Origin: Intrasporangium calvum DSM 43043
GTDB taxonomy: Bacteria; Actinomycetota; Actinomycetes; Actinomycetales; Dermatophilaceae
Assembly: GCF_000184685.1 (NCBI RefSeq)
Contig: NC_014830.1
Span: forward strand, 3,472,001 to 3,536,000
Reading direction: 5' to 3'
Length of the DNA: 64,000 nt
Shown: in pieces, positions 1 through 8,576 of the stretch
How positions within the stretch are numbered: position 1 is the stretch's first letter
How the letters are laid out: each line of letters begins with the position of its first letter
Notes under the pieces: generated by a model
What the model saw: only the letters and a program-made list of their open reading frames with translations
Databases searched by the model: none
What the model was told of the DNA's origin: nothing
Translations under genes and position numbers: made by a program

Positions 1-17
1 TACTTGATCTGTCCCAT
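1..17 (-). CDS. Start of a probable 2-oxoacid dehydrogenase E1 beta subunit (cut by window edge)
   Basis: Only an ATG and the first codons (M-G-Q-I-K) are visible before the window ends. The ATG lies two bases after the stop of the E1 alpha gene and has GGAGAG about 7 bases upstream. E1 beta normally follows E1 alpha directly in such operons, and its N-terminus is usually short and similar in character. The call rests on position, not on protein content. Confidence 0.4.
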
Positions 18-19
18 GC

Positions 20-1018
20 TCAGCTCTCCGCACCCGTGTAGACGTCCTGGACCAGCGACTCGATAGGCGCTGGGGGTAGACCCTCTGCCCACTCGGCCGC
101 GCGTTCGACCGAATCCTTGATTCGGTCGTCGATCTCCTCGAGCTCGGCCACGCTGATAACTCCCGATTCAGTCACGCGCGCGCGGAACTGAAGGATCGGG
201 TCGCGCAGCTTCCATTCGTCCCGCTCCTGGACGGAGCGGTACTTCTGCGGGTCCCCCTCGAAGTGCCCATGCCACCGGTACGTCTTGCACTCCAGAAGTG
301 TCGGCCCCTCGCCGCGGCGTGCTCGGTTGACCGCTCGCTCGGTCGCTCCCTGGACCGCCAAGACATCGTTACCGTCCACGATCTCAGCCGGGATGCCGTA
401 CGGCGCCGCGAAGTCCGCGACGTTCTCGGCACTCAGATGCTTCGAGACGTGGGTCAACTCGGCGTACCCATTGTTCTCCACGACAAAGACGATCGGGAGG
501 GCCCATAGGGCCGAGAGGTTCAGGACCTCGTGGAAGACCCCTTCGGCGACGGCGCCCTCCCCGAAGAAGCTAACCGCTACCCGGCCGTCGTTCTGGGCGC
601 GAGCGCTGAACGCAGCCCCGGCGGCCATGGGAATGCCCCCACCGACAATGGCATTAGCGCCCAGGATTCCCACGTTGGTGTCCATTATGTGCATAGAGCC
701 CGAGCGGCCCTTACAGTAGCCCTCCGCCCGCCCGAAGAGCTCTGCCATCATCCCTTCGACCTCGCCGCCCTTGGCGATGCAATGACCATGCCCGCGGTGG
801 GTCGTAGTAATGAGATCTCTGCCGTCGAGAACGCTGCACACGCCTGCGGCAACGGCCTCCTGTCCTAGGGACAAATGCAGAAAGCCGGGAAGCCGACCGC
901 CGGCAAAGAGGGCGGCGGCCTTCTGCTCGAACATCCGAATGGTCACCATCGTCCGATAGAGCGACACTGCGTCCCGGGCAGCGACGGACGGCTGGTTGAC
1001 TGTTGTTCCAACGCTCAC
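20..1018 (-). CDS. Thiamine-diphosphate-dependent 2-oxoacid (or acetoin) dehydrogenase E1 alpha subunit
   Basis: A 332-residue protein, the normal length for the alpha half of a two-subunit E1, which decarboxylates a 2-oxo acid or cleaves acetoin and passes the acyl group to lipoyl-E2. Visible motifs are HRGHGH (about residues 74-79), GRSGSMH (104-110) and the ThDP/Mg site from GEGAVAEG (153-160) to ENNGYA (181-186). The longer open frame upstream is not used: the GTG at 1018 overlaps the stop of the preceding MaoC gene by four bases (GTGA), and homology begins just after it. It is last but one in a leftward operon with two hydratases and an acyl-CoA dehydrogenase, which suggests breakdown of a branched or oxo acyl chain. 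The substrate cannot be read from the sequence. Confidence 0.85.
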   Translation of the reverse strand: MSVGTTVNQPSVAARDAVSLYRTMVTIRMFEQKAAALFAGGRLPGFLHLSLGQEAVAAGVCSVLDGRDLITTTHRGHGHCIAKGGEVEGMMAELFGRAEGYCKGRSGSMHIMDTNVGILGANAIVGGGIPMAAGAAFSARAQNDGRVAVSFFGEGAVAEGVFHEVLNLSALWALPIVFVVENNGYAELTHVSKHLSAENVADFAAPYGIPAEIVDGNDVLAVQGATERAVNRARRGEGPTLLECKTYRWHGHFEGDPQKYRSVQERDEWKLRDPILQFRARVTESGVISVAELEEIDDRIKDSVERAAEWAEGLPPAPIESLVQDVYTGAES

Positions 1019-1446
1019 GATAGGTCCTTCACTGGAAGCTCGACGGTTGCCCAACCAGGCGCGCAGATGTCGCCATGCTGGTTGATTTCGCGCAGTTCGC
1101 AATGCACGAGGCTGCCCTCGACCGCGGTGACCGTGCCGGTGCAGCGAAGCTTGTCGCCTGGCGTGGCCAGATGTCTGTTCTGCCAACGGAACCGGTGCAA
1201 TGTCGCTCGCGGTCCAGCCCATGACATCACCGTCTGGACAAGGAAACACCCATGCAGATGGCTCTGGACGAGGACGTCGGGATAGCCCTCTTCTGCCGCG
1301 TACGCTTGGTCGTAGTGGATGCGGTGGGCGTTCCACGTGATTGCGCTGAAGCGGAACAGTTGCACATGGGTCGGCTCCCAAACGACCTCTGGAAGCTCGG
1401 TGCCGACGGTAACCTCGCCGGCGAAAAGCGTCTGTATGTCGAGCAC
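1015..1446 (-). CDS. MaoC/HTD2-type hotdog-fold hydratase, C-terminal half type
   Basis: A 143-residue single hotdog domain. The segment TWNAHRIHYD (residues 37-46) is the signature of the HTD2/mesaconyl-CoA hydratase group, in which this loop carries the catalytic residues; here Asn39 and His44 occupy the Asp/His positions of classic R-hydratases. The GTG at 1446 is preferred over the longer frame because GAGGGAAG precedes it and upstream residues would run into the neighbouring gene. It starts 11 bases after the FAS1-like partner at 1458-1973. Two such half-size proteins usually form one heteromeric hydratase that adds or removes water at an acyl-CoA double bond. Membership of the family is clear; the substrate is inferred only from the acyl-CoA dehydrogenase next door. 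Confidence 0.8.
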   Translation of the reverse strand: MLDIQTLFAGEVTVGTELPEVVWEPTHVQLFRFSAITWNAHRIHYDQAYAAEEGYPDVLVQSHLHGCFLVQTVMSWAGPRATLHRFRWQNRHLATPGDKLRCTGTVTAVEGSLVHCELREINQHGDICAPGWATVELPVKDLS

Positions 1447-1457
1447 GTTCTTCCCTC

Positions 1458-1973
1458 TCAGCGTGCGATGAAGGTCTCGCGGCAGGTCACCAGCAGCCGC
1501 TCGTCCCCGTCGAAATACCTGCGCAGCAGATGCAGCAGGAGGAGCGACCCTGAGGGGCCACTTTTTAGCTGAACGTCGTCGACCGACAACTCCATCCACA
1601 CCTCGAGGCCGTCGATGACGTCGGCGTGGAACTCAAGGTCTTGGCCAGCTCCCATGAGACGAAGGCCCTCGAGCGGAACCTCACCAAGCTCAGTCCGCCC
1701 AGCTCCGTCTGGCCTGAGGGAGTTCTCCGGGGGGCCGGGCTCCCAAGTCATAAGCGAGGTGAGGAACAGCGGCGGCGCCACAGTCTGTTGGTGGCCGGCA
1801 GCCCTCGCGGCCTCGGCGTCCAGGTACACGTCATTTTGGTCTCCGATCGCGTAGGCGAAGCGCTGGAACTCCTTCTCGGTCACCGTCCCAAGGAGTGTTC
1901 GGTGCCGCTTGCCGATGCTCGCACGCGCAGCAGCGTAAGATTTTTCCACCGCCTCCGACTGGGTCTTCATCAT
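1458..1973 (-). CDS. FAS1-like dehydratase (MaoC N-terminal domain) partner subunit
   Basis: A 171-residue protein of the MaoC_dehydrat_N type. The segment FAYAIGDQNDVYLD (residues 39-52) matches the F-x-x-A-x-G-D-x-N-x-x-Y pattern of these N-terminal hotdog domains, followed by VAPPLFLTSL, also typical. Such domains are usually non-catalytic or substrate-shaping and pair with the catalytic half encoded at 1015-1446. The ATG at 1973 lies 10 bases downstream of the acyl-CoA dehydrogenase stop, so the genes are cotranscribed. A second Met directly follows the first and could equally be the start. Confidence 0.8.
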   Translation of the reverse strand: MMKTQSEAVEKSYAAARASIGKRHRTLLGTVTEKEFQRFAYAIGDQNDVYLDAEAARAAGHQQTVAPPLFLTSLMTWEPGPPENSLRPDGAGRTELGEVPLEGLRLMGAGQDLEFHADVIDGLEVWMELSVDDVQLKSGPSGSLLLLHLLRRYFDGDERLLVTCRETFIAR

Positions 1974-1983
1974 CGGCCCCCAA

Positions 1984-3126
1984 TCACGCGTCGGACTTCA
2001 GGCCCAGCAGGCTGCGGGCGATCATCCACCGGTGGACTTCCGCGGTGCCGTGTCCGATGCGCCAGACTCTGATCTGTCGATAGAAGCTCTGGATTGGCAA
2101 CTCCTTGGTGTATCCCAGTCCACCGAAGATCTGCAGGCAGCGGTCCGTCACCCGCTGGGCCATCTCGGTCGCGTAGAGCTTGGCGGCGAACGCCTCGTTG
2201 CGGCCCCCCTCCTTGTCGTAAGTCATCGCTGCCTTGTAGACCAGCAGGCGAGCTGCCTCGAGTTCGACATAGGAGTCGGCGATCATCCATTGGATCGCCT
2301 GCCTTGTCGCAATGGGCTTGCCCCACGTCGTCCGTTGCTTAGCCCACTCGATCGCGAGGTCCAACGACCGCTGTGCCATGCCGAGCTGATAAGCCGCAAT
2401 CCTGACGCGCCCGTGCGTCAGTTGGTGGTCCGCGATGGCGAAGCCCTTGTCGACCTCGCCGAGCACGTTCTCGTGTGGGACCCGGCAGTTCTCGAACGTC
2501 AGCTCGTACGGAGTCCAAGCGTCACCCATCGTGGGAATGGGACGCGAAACCTCGAATCCGGGGGTGTCCTTATCGACCAGGAAGCAGGTGACACCCCGAG
2601 AGCCGGCCCCCGGATTGGTGCTCGCGAACAGGATGAGGAAGTCTGCGCGGTCAACGTGGGAGATGAAAGTCTTGCGTCCGTTGATGACCCACTCGTCTCC
2701 ATCTCGAACCGCAGAGGTCTTGATGCGTGCGAAGTCGCTGCCGGCGTCTGGCTCTGTGAAGGCGTAGGCAGATTTACGTTCCCCGTTGATCACGGGGTAG
2801 TAGAAGCGCTTCTTCTGCTCTTCGCTGCAAAGGTACAGCGCTGGCTCGGGGCTGCCTCCGAACTCGAACATGGCCGGATGCTTGTAGAGCTCTTCTGCTA
2901 CGAGGCACATTGCGAACTCGTCCATGCCCTGGCCGCCGTCCTCCTCGGGGACGTCGAGCGCCCAAAAGCCGGCTTGCCGGCCCTTCGCTTCAAGTTCGAG
3001 ACGCGTCTTCAGGTCCCAGTCCCCATTGATCAGGAACTCGTGCTCGAGCGGCATCAACTCGCGTTCGCGGAAGTGCCGCACACCGACAAGAAAATCCTTG
3101 AGTTCCTGGGGAATCTCAAAATCCAT
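1984..3126 (-). CDS. Acyl-CoA dehydrogenase family protein with altered catalytic position
   Basis: 380 residues, normal for the family. The FAD/substrate segments AYAFTEPDAGSD, VINGRKTFIS, GGLGYTKELPIQ and a final helical domain are all present. The start is the ATG at 3126 (M-D-F-E-I-P), where homology begins; the frame continues upstream but would cover an operator. In medium-chain enzymes the catalytic Glu lies in I-Y-E-G-T; here that stretch reads I-G-H-G-T-A-E-V, placing His359 where Glu is expected, as in some ACAD10/11-like branches with non-Glu residues. It is the first gene of the leftward operon ending in E1 alpha/beta, with the palindromic operator 20 bases upstream of its start. 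It is probably an electron-transfer-flavoprotein-linked dehydrogenase of an unusual acyl-CoA. Confidence 0.85.
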   Translation of the reverse strand: MDFEIPQELKDFLVGVRHFRERELMPLEHEFLINGDWDLKTRLELEAKGRQAGFWALDVPEEDGGQGMDEFAMCLVAEELYKHPAMFEFGGSPEPALYLCSEEQKKRFYYPVINGERKSAYAFTEPDAGSDFARIKTSAVRDGDEWVINGRKTFISHVDRADFLILFASTNPGAGSRGVTCFLVDKDTPGFEVSRPIPTMGDAWTPYELTFENCRVPHENVLGEVDKGFAIADHQLTHGRVRIAAYQLGMAQRSLDLAIEWAKQRTTWGKPIATRQAIQWMIADSYVELEAARLLVYKAAMTYDKEGGRNEAFAAKLYATEMAQRVTDRCLQIFGGLGYTKELPIQSFYRQIRVWRIGHGTAEVHRWMIARSLLGLKSDA

Positions 3127-3145
3127 GACTGTCTCCAATCTCCCA

Positions 3146-3163
3146 ACCGACCGACTGGTCGGT
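3146..3163. promoter_or_regulatory. Palindromic operator ACCGACC-GACT-GGTCGGT
   Basis: A perfect 7-bp inverted repeat around a 4-bp centre, located 20 bases before the acyl-CoA dehydrogenase start. The same layout, CCGACC-N4-GGTCGG, recurs at 8578-8593 before the ABC substrate-binding protein gene. ACCGACC/GGTCGGT half-sites are characteristic of several TetR repressors of acyl-CoA and phenylacetate pathways. The TetR encoded at 3228-3842 is the obvious candidate binder; that link is inference. Confidence 0.7.
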
Positions 3164-3227
3164 CGTAGGCTATAGGCACATCGGTCCCCCGACAAGGGGG
3201 GTGGAACACAATTACTGTTGTCAAGCC

Positions 3228-3842
3228 TCATCCGGCCCGGAGAGCGCCAGTCCTGCCAGCGTCGACCTTGATCCCGGAGGCAAAGATTCGCCAAAACATC
3301 TGACTGATCTCTTGCGGCGAGAGTTGGCCCTTGGGTCGGTACCACTGATAGGCCCAATTGCACATGCCGAACAGCGCGAAGGTCGCCATCTCGGCATTCT
3401 CGACCTTGAACTCGCCGGCCTCCTCACCGGCAATAATGAGGTCCCGTACGGTCGCGAAGTACTCGTCACGCTTTGCCCTCGACGTCGCTTGACACTTTTC
3501 AGGAATTTCGCGGTGGTGCTCAAAGTAGACGCGGAGGTGCCCGGGGGACGAGTCCAGCGTCTCGAAAATGTCGGTCATCACCATAACAAGACACTCAGTT
3601 GGCTGCATGCCCTGCTCAATGCGCTGATTGATTCTGTCGATAAAGCCGTCGCACAAACGGTCATGGATCCAGGCGACGATTTGTCCCTTGCTCTCCACAT
3701 AGTGGTAGAGGGTAGGCTTCCGGATCCCCATCGCCTCTGCTATGTCGTCCATTGAGGCGTTGTAGTAGCCACGCGCCTCGAAGATGATGGCAGCTGTCTT
3801 CACGATTTCGTCCCTGCGCGTAATACTCTTCCTCGATGCCAC
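3228..3842 (-). CDS. TetR family transcriptional regulator, KstR2/FadR-like
   Basis: A 204-residue TetR repressor. The N-terminal helix-turn-helix spans roughly residues 8-52 (ITRRDEIVKTAAIIFEARGY, then MDDIAEAMGIRKPTLYHYVESK). The C-terminal ligand domain ends in a helix pair (MCNWAYQWYRPKGQLSPQEI) typical of repressors that sense acyl-CoAs. The start is taken at the GTG at 3842 because GGAAAGAGGG lies 7 bases upstream; an in-frame ATG at 3866 is possible but lies before that ribosome site. The gene sits between the acyl-CoA dehydrogenase operon and the ABC transporter genes, each headed by an ACCGACC palindrome, so it likely represses both and, being downstream of livF, itself. Confidence 0.85.
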   Translation of the reverse strand: MASRKSITRRDEIVKTAAIIFEARGYYNASMDDIAEAMGIRKPTLYHYVESKGQIVAWIHDRLCDGFIDRINQRIEQGMQPTECLVMVMTDIFETLDSSPGHLRVYFEHHREIPEKCQATSRAKRDEYFATVRDLIIAGEEAGEFKVENAEMATFALFGMCNWAYQWYRPKGQLSPQEISQMFWRIFASGIKVDAGRTGALRAG

Positions 3843-3920
3843 TACGACACCCTCTTTCCATTGCACCGGACAACGAAAACTCTTCGCGCCATCACCTCTG
3901 CGCGGGCCCGCCGGACCTCC

Positions 3921-4634
3921 TTAAACTCCACCGAGGTACGCCTCACGAACGCGGGGGTCCGTCGCCAGCTTCTTTGCATCATCGTGCCCAACGATACGGC
4001 CCGCCTCGATCACATACCCGCGGTGGGCTATATCGAGGCTTGCCACCGCGTTCTGTTCGACGAGAAGCACCGACACGCCTCTCGCATTGATCGTGGTGAT
4101 GAGCTCGAACATCTGCGTGACGAGCATCGGCGCCAGACCCAGCGACGGCTCGTCGAGCAGGAGGAGTTGCGGTTCGGACATGAGAGCTCTGCCTATAGCC
4201 AGCATTTGCTGCTCACCTCCGCTGAGACTGCCGGCCAGCTGGTTCTGACGATCCGCCAACTTCGGAAACATCTCGTACACGTGCTCGAGTCTTCGGTCGT
4301 ACTCTTGAGAGGCGATGCGGACCGCATAGGAACCGAGTCGCAAGTTTTCGAGCACCGTCATCCCGGGGAACAGCTCCCGCGCCTCCGGGCATAGGACTAG
4401 CCCACGCTTGACCAGCCACCCAGTTGACCGAGAAGTGATGTCCTCGCCACGGAACGTCACCGATCCGGTGGATGCCGCGGTCAGTCCGGTCACCGTGCGT
4501 AGGGTGGTGCTCTTTCCCGCGCCGTTCGGCCCAATAAGGGCAACAATTTCGCCTTCGGCGACGTCGAGGTCAATTCCGTGGAGAACCTCCTTGCCGCCGT
4601 AACCGGCCTTGAGGTCAGTGATCTTCAGCCACAT
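3921..4634 (-). CDS. livF: Branched-chain amino acid-type ABC transporter ATPase LivF
   Basis: A 237-residue ATPase. Walker A is GPNGAGKST (about 36-44), signature LSGGEQQ, Walker B LLLLDEPSLGLAP, followed by VLLVEQNA, the last being a LivF hallmark. It is last of five HAAT transporter genes transcribed leftwards and overlaps livG by 20 bases. The C-terminus ends in the usual V-R-E-A-Y-L-G-G. The LivFGMHK class carries branched amino acids but also aromatic acids, amides and acyl compounds; with catabolic acyl-CoA genes alongside, the substrate here is probably the acid degraded by the neighbouring operon. Confidence 0.9.
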   Translation of the reverse strand: MWLKITDLKAGYGGKEVLHGIDLDVAEGEIVALIGPNGAGKSTTLRTVTGLTAASTGSVTFRGEDITSRSTGWLVKRGLVLCPEARELFPGMTVLENLRLGSYAVRIASQEYDRRLEHVYEMFPKLADRQNQLAGSLSGGEQQMLAIGRALMSEPQLLLLDEPSLGLAPMLVTQMFELITTINARGVSVLLVEQNAVASLDIAHRGYVIEAGRIVGHDDAKKLATDPRVREAYLGGV

Positions 4635-5406
4635 AGTTGGCCCCTAGGTAGGCTTCCAGAACGCGCGGATCGTTGCGCACCTGTTTCGGCGGTCCGATGG
4701 AGATAAGCTCGCCGTGGTCGAGTACTGCGATTCGGTCTGAGATGGACATCACCATGCGCATTTTGTGCTCGATCAGAAGCACGGTGAGCCCGCCCTCGCG
4801 CAACGTCGCGATGAGGTGCATCAGGTCGTCGACCTCGGTCTCGATCAGGCCACCGGTCGGTTCGTCCAGGAGAAGTAGCTTCGGGCCGCTGGCGATCGCC
4901 ATCGCGATGGCAAGACGCTGCTGGTTGGCGGTCGAGAGTTCGGCCGCGCCGGTCTCCCCGGCACCGCCGAGTCCAACCCTGACGAGCACCTCTTCCGCGA
5001 TCGCCCGGCATCGCCGCTCCTCGCGACGGAAGCCGCGACTTCTGAAGATCGCCCCCACTAGTGTCGCCCGGGACTCGCGCTGCAGTCCCAGCATGACGTT
5101 GTACGCCGCGCTCTGGTCCATGAGGATCTGCGTGCTCTGGAACGTCCTGGAGATCCCCATGCCGGCGATCTTGTGCACCGACACTGTCGACACGTCGGAC
5201 CCCTCAAACGCTACGCGTCCACTGGAGAGAGGCGTTACCCCCGTAACCAAATTGAAGAGCGTGCTCTTGCCCGCGCCGTTCGGACCGATGATGCTAAAGA
5301 TCTCTCCAGGCATCACATCGAAGGAGACGCCGTTCACGGCCGTCAGCCCGCCGAATCGTCGCGTCACCTGGTCGAGGTGCAGGATCGCGTCATTGCTAGA
5401 TGCCAT
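4615..5406 (-). CDS. livG: Branched-chain amino acid-type ABC transporter ATPase LivG
   Basis: 263 residues, Walker A GPNGAGKST, signature variant LSTANQQRLAIAMAI, Walker B LLLLDEPTGGL and VLLIEHKM. LivG proteins have the longer insertion after Walker A seen here (SRTFQSTQIL). The signature is unusual: S-T-A-N-Q-Q in place of S-Y-G-E-Q-R. The ATG at 5406 is chosen over the frame start at 5433 because GAAGAGGG precedes it and it overlaps the end of livM. It forms the ATPase pair with LivF on the cytoplasmic face. Confidence 0.88.
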   Translation of the reverse strand: MASSNDAILHLDQVTRRFGGLTAVNGVSFDVMPGEIFSIIGPNGAGKSTLFNLVTGVTPLSSGRVAFEGSDVSTVSVHKIAGMGISRTFQSTQILMDQSAAYNVMLGLQRESRATLVGAIFRSRGFRREERRCRAIAEEVLVRVGLGGAGETGAAELSTANQQRLAIAMAIASGPKLLLLDEPTGGLIETEVDDLMHLIATLREGGLTVLLIEHKMRMVMSISDRIAVLDHGELISIGPPKQVRNDPRVLEAYLGANYVAEDH

Positions 5407-6403
5407 CGGACACCGCCCTCTTCCGCCCTCCACGTCGTTGTCTGTTGAGCAGGTGCCTCAGCCGCGACAGTCCCTGCATGAGGCCACCGGGCAGGAACGT
5501 GATCGTCACGATGAGCAGCAGGCCGATAAGAAGAACCCGGTACTCGTCGAAGAGCCGGAGCCACTCGGGGACCATGACGACAAAGAATGACCCGAGGATC
5601 GGACCCCACGTGGTCCCCATCCCACCCAGCACCACGTACATGAGTATGAAGAAGCTCGTCCAAAGGCTCGCGTCGTTCGGGCTCAAGTATGCGAGGTACG
5701 TCGCGTACACGGTGCCTGCTAGCCCCGCCATGAAGGCACTGATGGTGAAGGCGATGAGCTTATGGCGGACCACGTCGACACCCTGAGACCGCGCCACGAG
5801 GTCGTTACTCCGAATTGCAGCCAGCGCCCTGCCGAACCTCGAGTCGACAATGTTGCGGACGACGAGAACGGTGATCGCGAGCAGGGCGACCGCGAAGAAG
5901 TACTTCGCGAGGTCGCTGTCGAGACCCAAGCTGCCGCCGCCGGGAAGGGGCACACTCGGTGCGGGAGGAATATAGGTGATGCCTCGGGCACCACCCGTCA
6001 CGGACTCCCACTTCTCGAGGACGAGTCCGACCACGATACCGAACGCTAACGTGCTGATGGCAAAGTAATGCCCGCGAAGTCTAAGTGTGAGCACCCCGAG
6101 CAGGAATCCGCTGATGGCCGCGACCACGCCACCGATCAGAAACGAAAGCCAGAAGTTCGCTGATGCGTTGACGACCAGGAGTGACGATGTGTAGCCACCG
6201 ACGATCGCAAGTGCGCCATGTGCGACGGAGAGAAGTCCCGTATAGCCCATAACCAAATTGAGCGCAACGGCAGTGATCGACCAGATGACCGACATGGTCG
6301 CGAGATGAAAGATATAGGCACTTGGAACGAACCAGGGAGCGGCAATGAGGAGCGCAAAGACGGCGACGAACTGGCGTGGGAACCCTGTAGTGATCCGTGT
6401 CAT
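5396..6403 (-). CDS. livM: Branched-chain amino acid-type ABC transporter permease LivM
   Basis: A 335-residue integral membrane protein with about eight to ten hydrophobic segments. The family box G-Y-T-G-L-L-S-V-A-H-G-A-L-A-I-V-G-G-Y lies near residues 53-71, and the permease-ATPase coupling loop R-F-G-R-A-L-A-A-I-R-S-N-D lies near residue 190. The C-terminal tail is basic. The ATG at 6403 overlaps the livH stop by four bases (ATGA), so translation is coupled. It forms the translocation channel with LivH. Confidence 0.9.
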   Translation of the reverse strand: MTRITTGFPRQFVAVFALLIAAPWFVPSAYIFHLATMSVIWSITAVALNLVMGYTGLLSVAHGALAIVGGYTSSLLVVNASANFWLSFLIGGVVAAISGFLLGVLTLRLRGHYFAISTLAFGIVVGLVLEKWESVTGGARGITYIPPAPSVPLPGGGSLGLDSDLAKYFFAVALLAITVLVVRNIVDSRFGRALAAIRSNDLVARSQGVDVVRHKLIAFTISAFMAGLAGTVYATYLAYLSPNDASLWTSFFILMYVVLGGMGTTWGPILGSFFVVMVPEWLRLFDEYRVLLIGLLLIVTITFLPGGLMQGLSRLRHLLNRQRRGGRKRAVSDGI

Positions 6404-7263
6404 TTCGTCGCTCCGAAGAGTCCTTGTGGCCTCATTGCGAGCACCAGCACGAGAATGACAAAACCAAACGCGTCCTTGTACTCGACGGACACGTAGCCGG
6501 CACCGAGTGCTTCCACGATGCCGAAGATGAACCCTCCCGCGATGGCCCCGGTGAAGCTTCCCATGCCCCCGAGAATCGTGATTACGAACGCCTTAATGAT
6601 GAGAAAGGCGCCGAGCGAAGGAAACACGCTGCTGATGGGGGCGATGAGTCCTCCTGCAGTCGCTGCCACGGCCGACCCAATCGCCATGGTCAAGGTTGCG
6701 ACCGCCCGTGGATTAATCCCCACCACGGCGGCGCCCGTCGGGTTCTGCGCCACGGCGCGGATGGTTGAGCCGAGGGTCGTACGACGAATGGTGGTGTGCA
6801 GGGCCAGGACGATTATCAAGGCCACGACGATGATCAGGAGACGCTGAGCTGTTAAGGACGCGCCAAGGATCGTGATCGTCTCGCCACCCAGTGGGGACGG
6901 GACCCTCTTGTAGGAGGAGCCCCATATGATCTGAGCCCCACTCTCGAGTACTAGAACGAGACCAAATGCGGAGATAAACGCGTTTATGCTAGGCGCGTTA
7001 CGGATGGGATCGAACACTACGCGGTGCGCTACCGCGCCGAAGACCGCCATGATGACTGCGGCGGCGGCCAGAGCGATCCAGTAATTGAGCGACATCGAGA
7101 CACTCAAGGTGAACACAAGGTACGCACCCAGCATTGCTTGGGCTCCCAAGGCGAATTGCGGGATGTGCAGCACGCCGAAGATGAGCGCCACACCGGCCGC
7201 GACGAGGGCGTAGATGCTTCCCAGCATGACCCCGTTGGCCAACTGTTGGATAAATGCGGCCAA
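6400..7263 (-). CDS. livH: Branched-chain amino acid-type ABC transporter permease LivH
   Basis: A 287-residue membrane protein with the LivH N-terminus (Q-Q-L-A-N-G-V-M-L-G-S-I-Y-A-L-V-A-A-G) and a coupling loop near I-R-A-V-A-Q-N-P-T-G-A. Hydrophobic segments run throughout. A GGAGGTTATGACTTG-like ribosome site precedes the ATG at 7263. About 83 bases separate it from the upstream binding-protein gene. That gap holds an imperfect inverted repeat (ACGAGCG ... CGCTCGT) which could lower expression of the permeases relative to the binding protein. Confidence 0.9.
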   Translation of the reverse strand: MAAFIQQLANGVMLGSIYALVAAGVALIFGVLHIPQFALGAQAMLGAYLVFTLSVSMSLNYWIALAAAAVIMAVFGAVAHRVVFDPIRNAPSINAFISAFGLVLVLESGAQIIWGSSYKRVPSPLGGETITILGASLTAQRLLIIVVALIIVLALHTTIRRTTLGSTIRAVAQNPTGAAVVGINPRAVATLTMAIGSAVAATAGGLIAPISSVFPSLGAFLIIKAFVITILGGMGSFTGAIAGGFIFGIVEALGAGYVSVEYKDAFGFVILVLVLAMRPQGLFGATK

Positions 7264-7346
7264 GTCATAACCTCCTTCGAGAGACGAGCGAGCAAGGGTT
7301 CGGCATAGCGAACGCTCGTGACCGCAAGTCGTGGGTTTTGCCCCTC

Positions 7347-8531
7347 TCAGCCCTTGAAGCCCTTCACCGCTCCGCCCTCGACATAGCCGACGTACATCGG
7401 GAAGTCGACGTCCCCGGTCTCGGTCAGGTCCTTCATGTCAAACAGATTCGGCTCAAGGCCCTTCAGACCTGCCGCCATGGAGCCGCGGAGTGCCGACACG
7501 TCGTCGGCGGTTTTCGCTGCCTTGATGCTGTCGGCCAGCCACCGCGTCCCCTCGTAGCCGACTCCCGAGATGAACTGCGGATCCATTTGGAACGCCGCCT
7601 TGTAGGCCTCCTGGAACTGCTTTACCCCCGGCTCACCGAACGCCCAAGTCGAGGATTCGAGGATGACGCCATCCGCTTGGTCCTTCAGGACCGAGACCAG
7701 TTCCTCACCGGAACACGCCGCCGAGTTGATGAAGGTGCCCTTGAAACCCAGTTCTCTGGCCTGCTTGATTACTGTGGCCGAAGGCTGGCACACCGTAGTC
7801 AGGACGATCACATCGGGCTTGGTCGCCAGCAGCGTGGAGATCTGCGCGAAGAAGTCGGTACCGTTCGCGTCGTACGACGCTTTGCCTGTCACTTCGCCAC
7901 CGTTCGACTGCCAAGCCTTCGAGAAGTTTGCCACCCAACTCTGGCCGAGTTCCGTGTTGACTTCCATGACCGCAGCGCGGGTTCCGATCGACTTCTGCTT
8001 GCCGTACTGCATCAACAGGCCGACGAACGGATCCATGGTCAGGTCGGTGTTGTTGATGAAACGAACTGCCAGCTTGTTCCCCTTCTTGGTGAAGTCCGGG
8101 GACTGCGAGGTAGCCATAAGCAGGAAACCAGTCTGCTCGTTGAAGCCCATCATCGGGAAAGCGGCCAGGCTCGACGGCGTCATAATCACCTTCGCCTTGT
8201 CCTGCGAGGCGAGCCGTCGGCCACAGGCAACGGCCTTGTCGGACTTGAACTCGTCGTCACAGGTAACGACCTCGAGCTTCCGCGCGGTGCCCCCGACATC
8301 GACGCCGCCACCGTCGTTGATCTCTTGAGCCGCGAGCTTGACGCCGTTGGCGAAGGCGATGCCGTAGTCCGCCGCCCCACCGCTGAGCGGGGTCACAAGT
8401 CCCAACTTGATGGGGCCTTCCTCACCGCCGCTCTCAGAATCCGAGGTGCCCGCCGGGGTGCCGCATGCGGCAGCGAGGGCGAGGGCGGTGATGGCTACGG
8501 CTCCGAACTTGAGCTGGCTCCTAGAACCCAT
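7347..8531 (-). CDS. ABC transporter substrate-binding lipoprotein, LivK type
   Basis: A 394-residue lipoprotein of the Peripla_BP_6 class. The signal peptide ends in L-A-A-A-C (Cys23), giving lipid anchoring outside the membrane. The mature N-terminus has the class opening I-K-L-G-L-V-T-P-L-S-G-G. The ATG at 8531 fits the signal peptide and has GGAG upstream; an open frame extends to 8567. It is the first gene of the transporter operon with the ACCGACC-type operator 46 bases upstream. The ligand is unknown. Confidence 0.88.
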   Translation of the reverse strand: MGSRSQLKFGAVAITALALAAACGTPAGTSDSESGGEEGPIKLGLVTPLSGGAADYGIAFANGVKLAAQEINDGGGVDVGGTARKLEVVTCDDEFKSDKAVACGRRLASQDKAKVIMTPSSLAAFPMMGFNEQTGFLLMATSQSPDFTKKGNKLAVRFINNTDLTMDPFVGLLMQYGKQKSIGTRAAVMEVNTELGQSWVANFSKAWQSNGGEVTGKASYDANGTDFFAQISTLLATKPDVIVLTTVCQPSATVIKQARELGFKGTFINSAACSGEELVSVLKDQADGVILESSTWAFGEPGVKQFQEAYKAAFQMDPQFISGVGYEGTRWLADSIKAAKTADDVSALRGSMAAGLKGLEPNLFDMKDLTETGDVDFPMYVGYVEGGAVKGFKG

Positions 8532-8576
8532 GAGTCCCACTCCGATCTTGGTCTGCGGAAGAGTCACGGTGACCCA

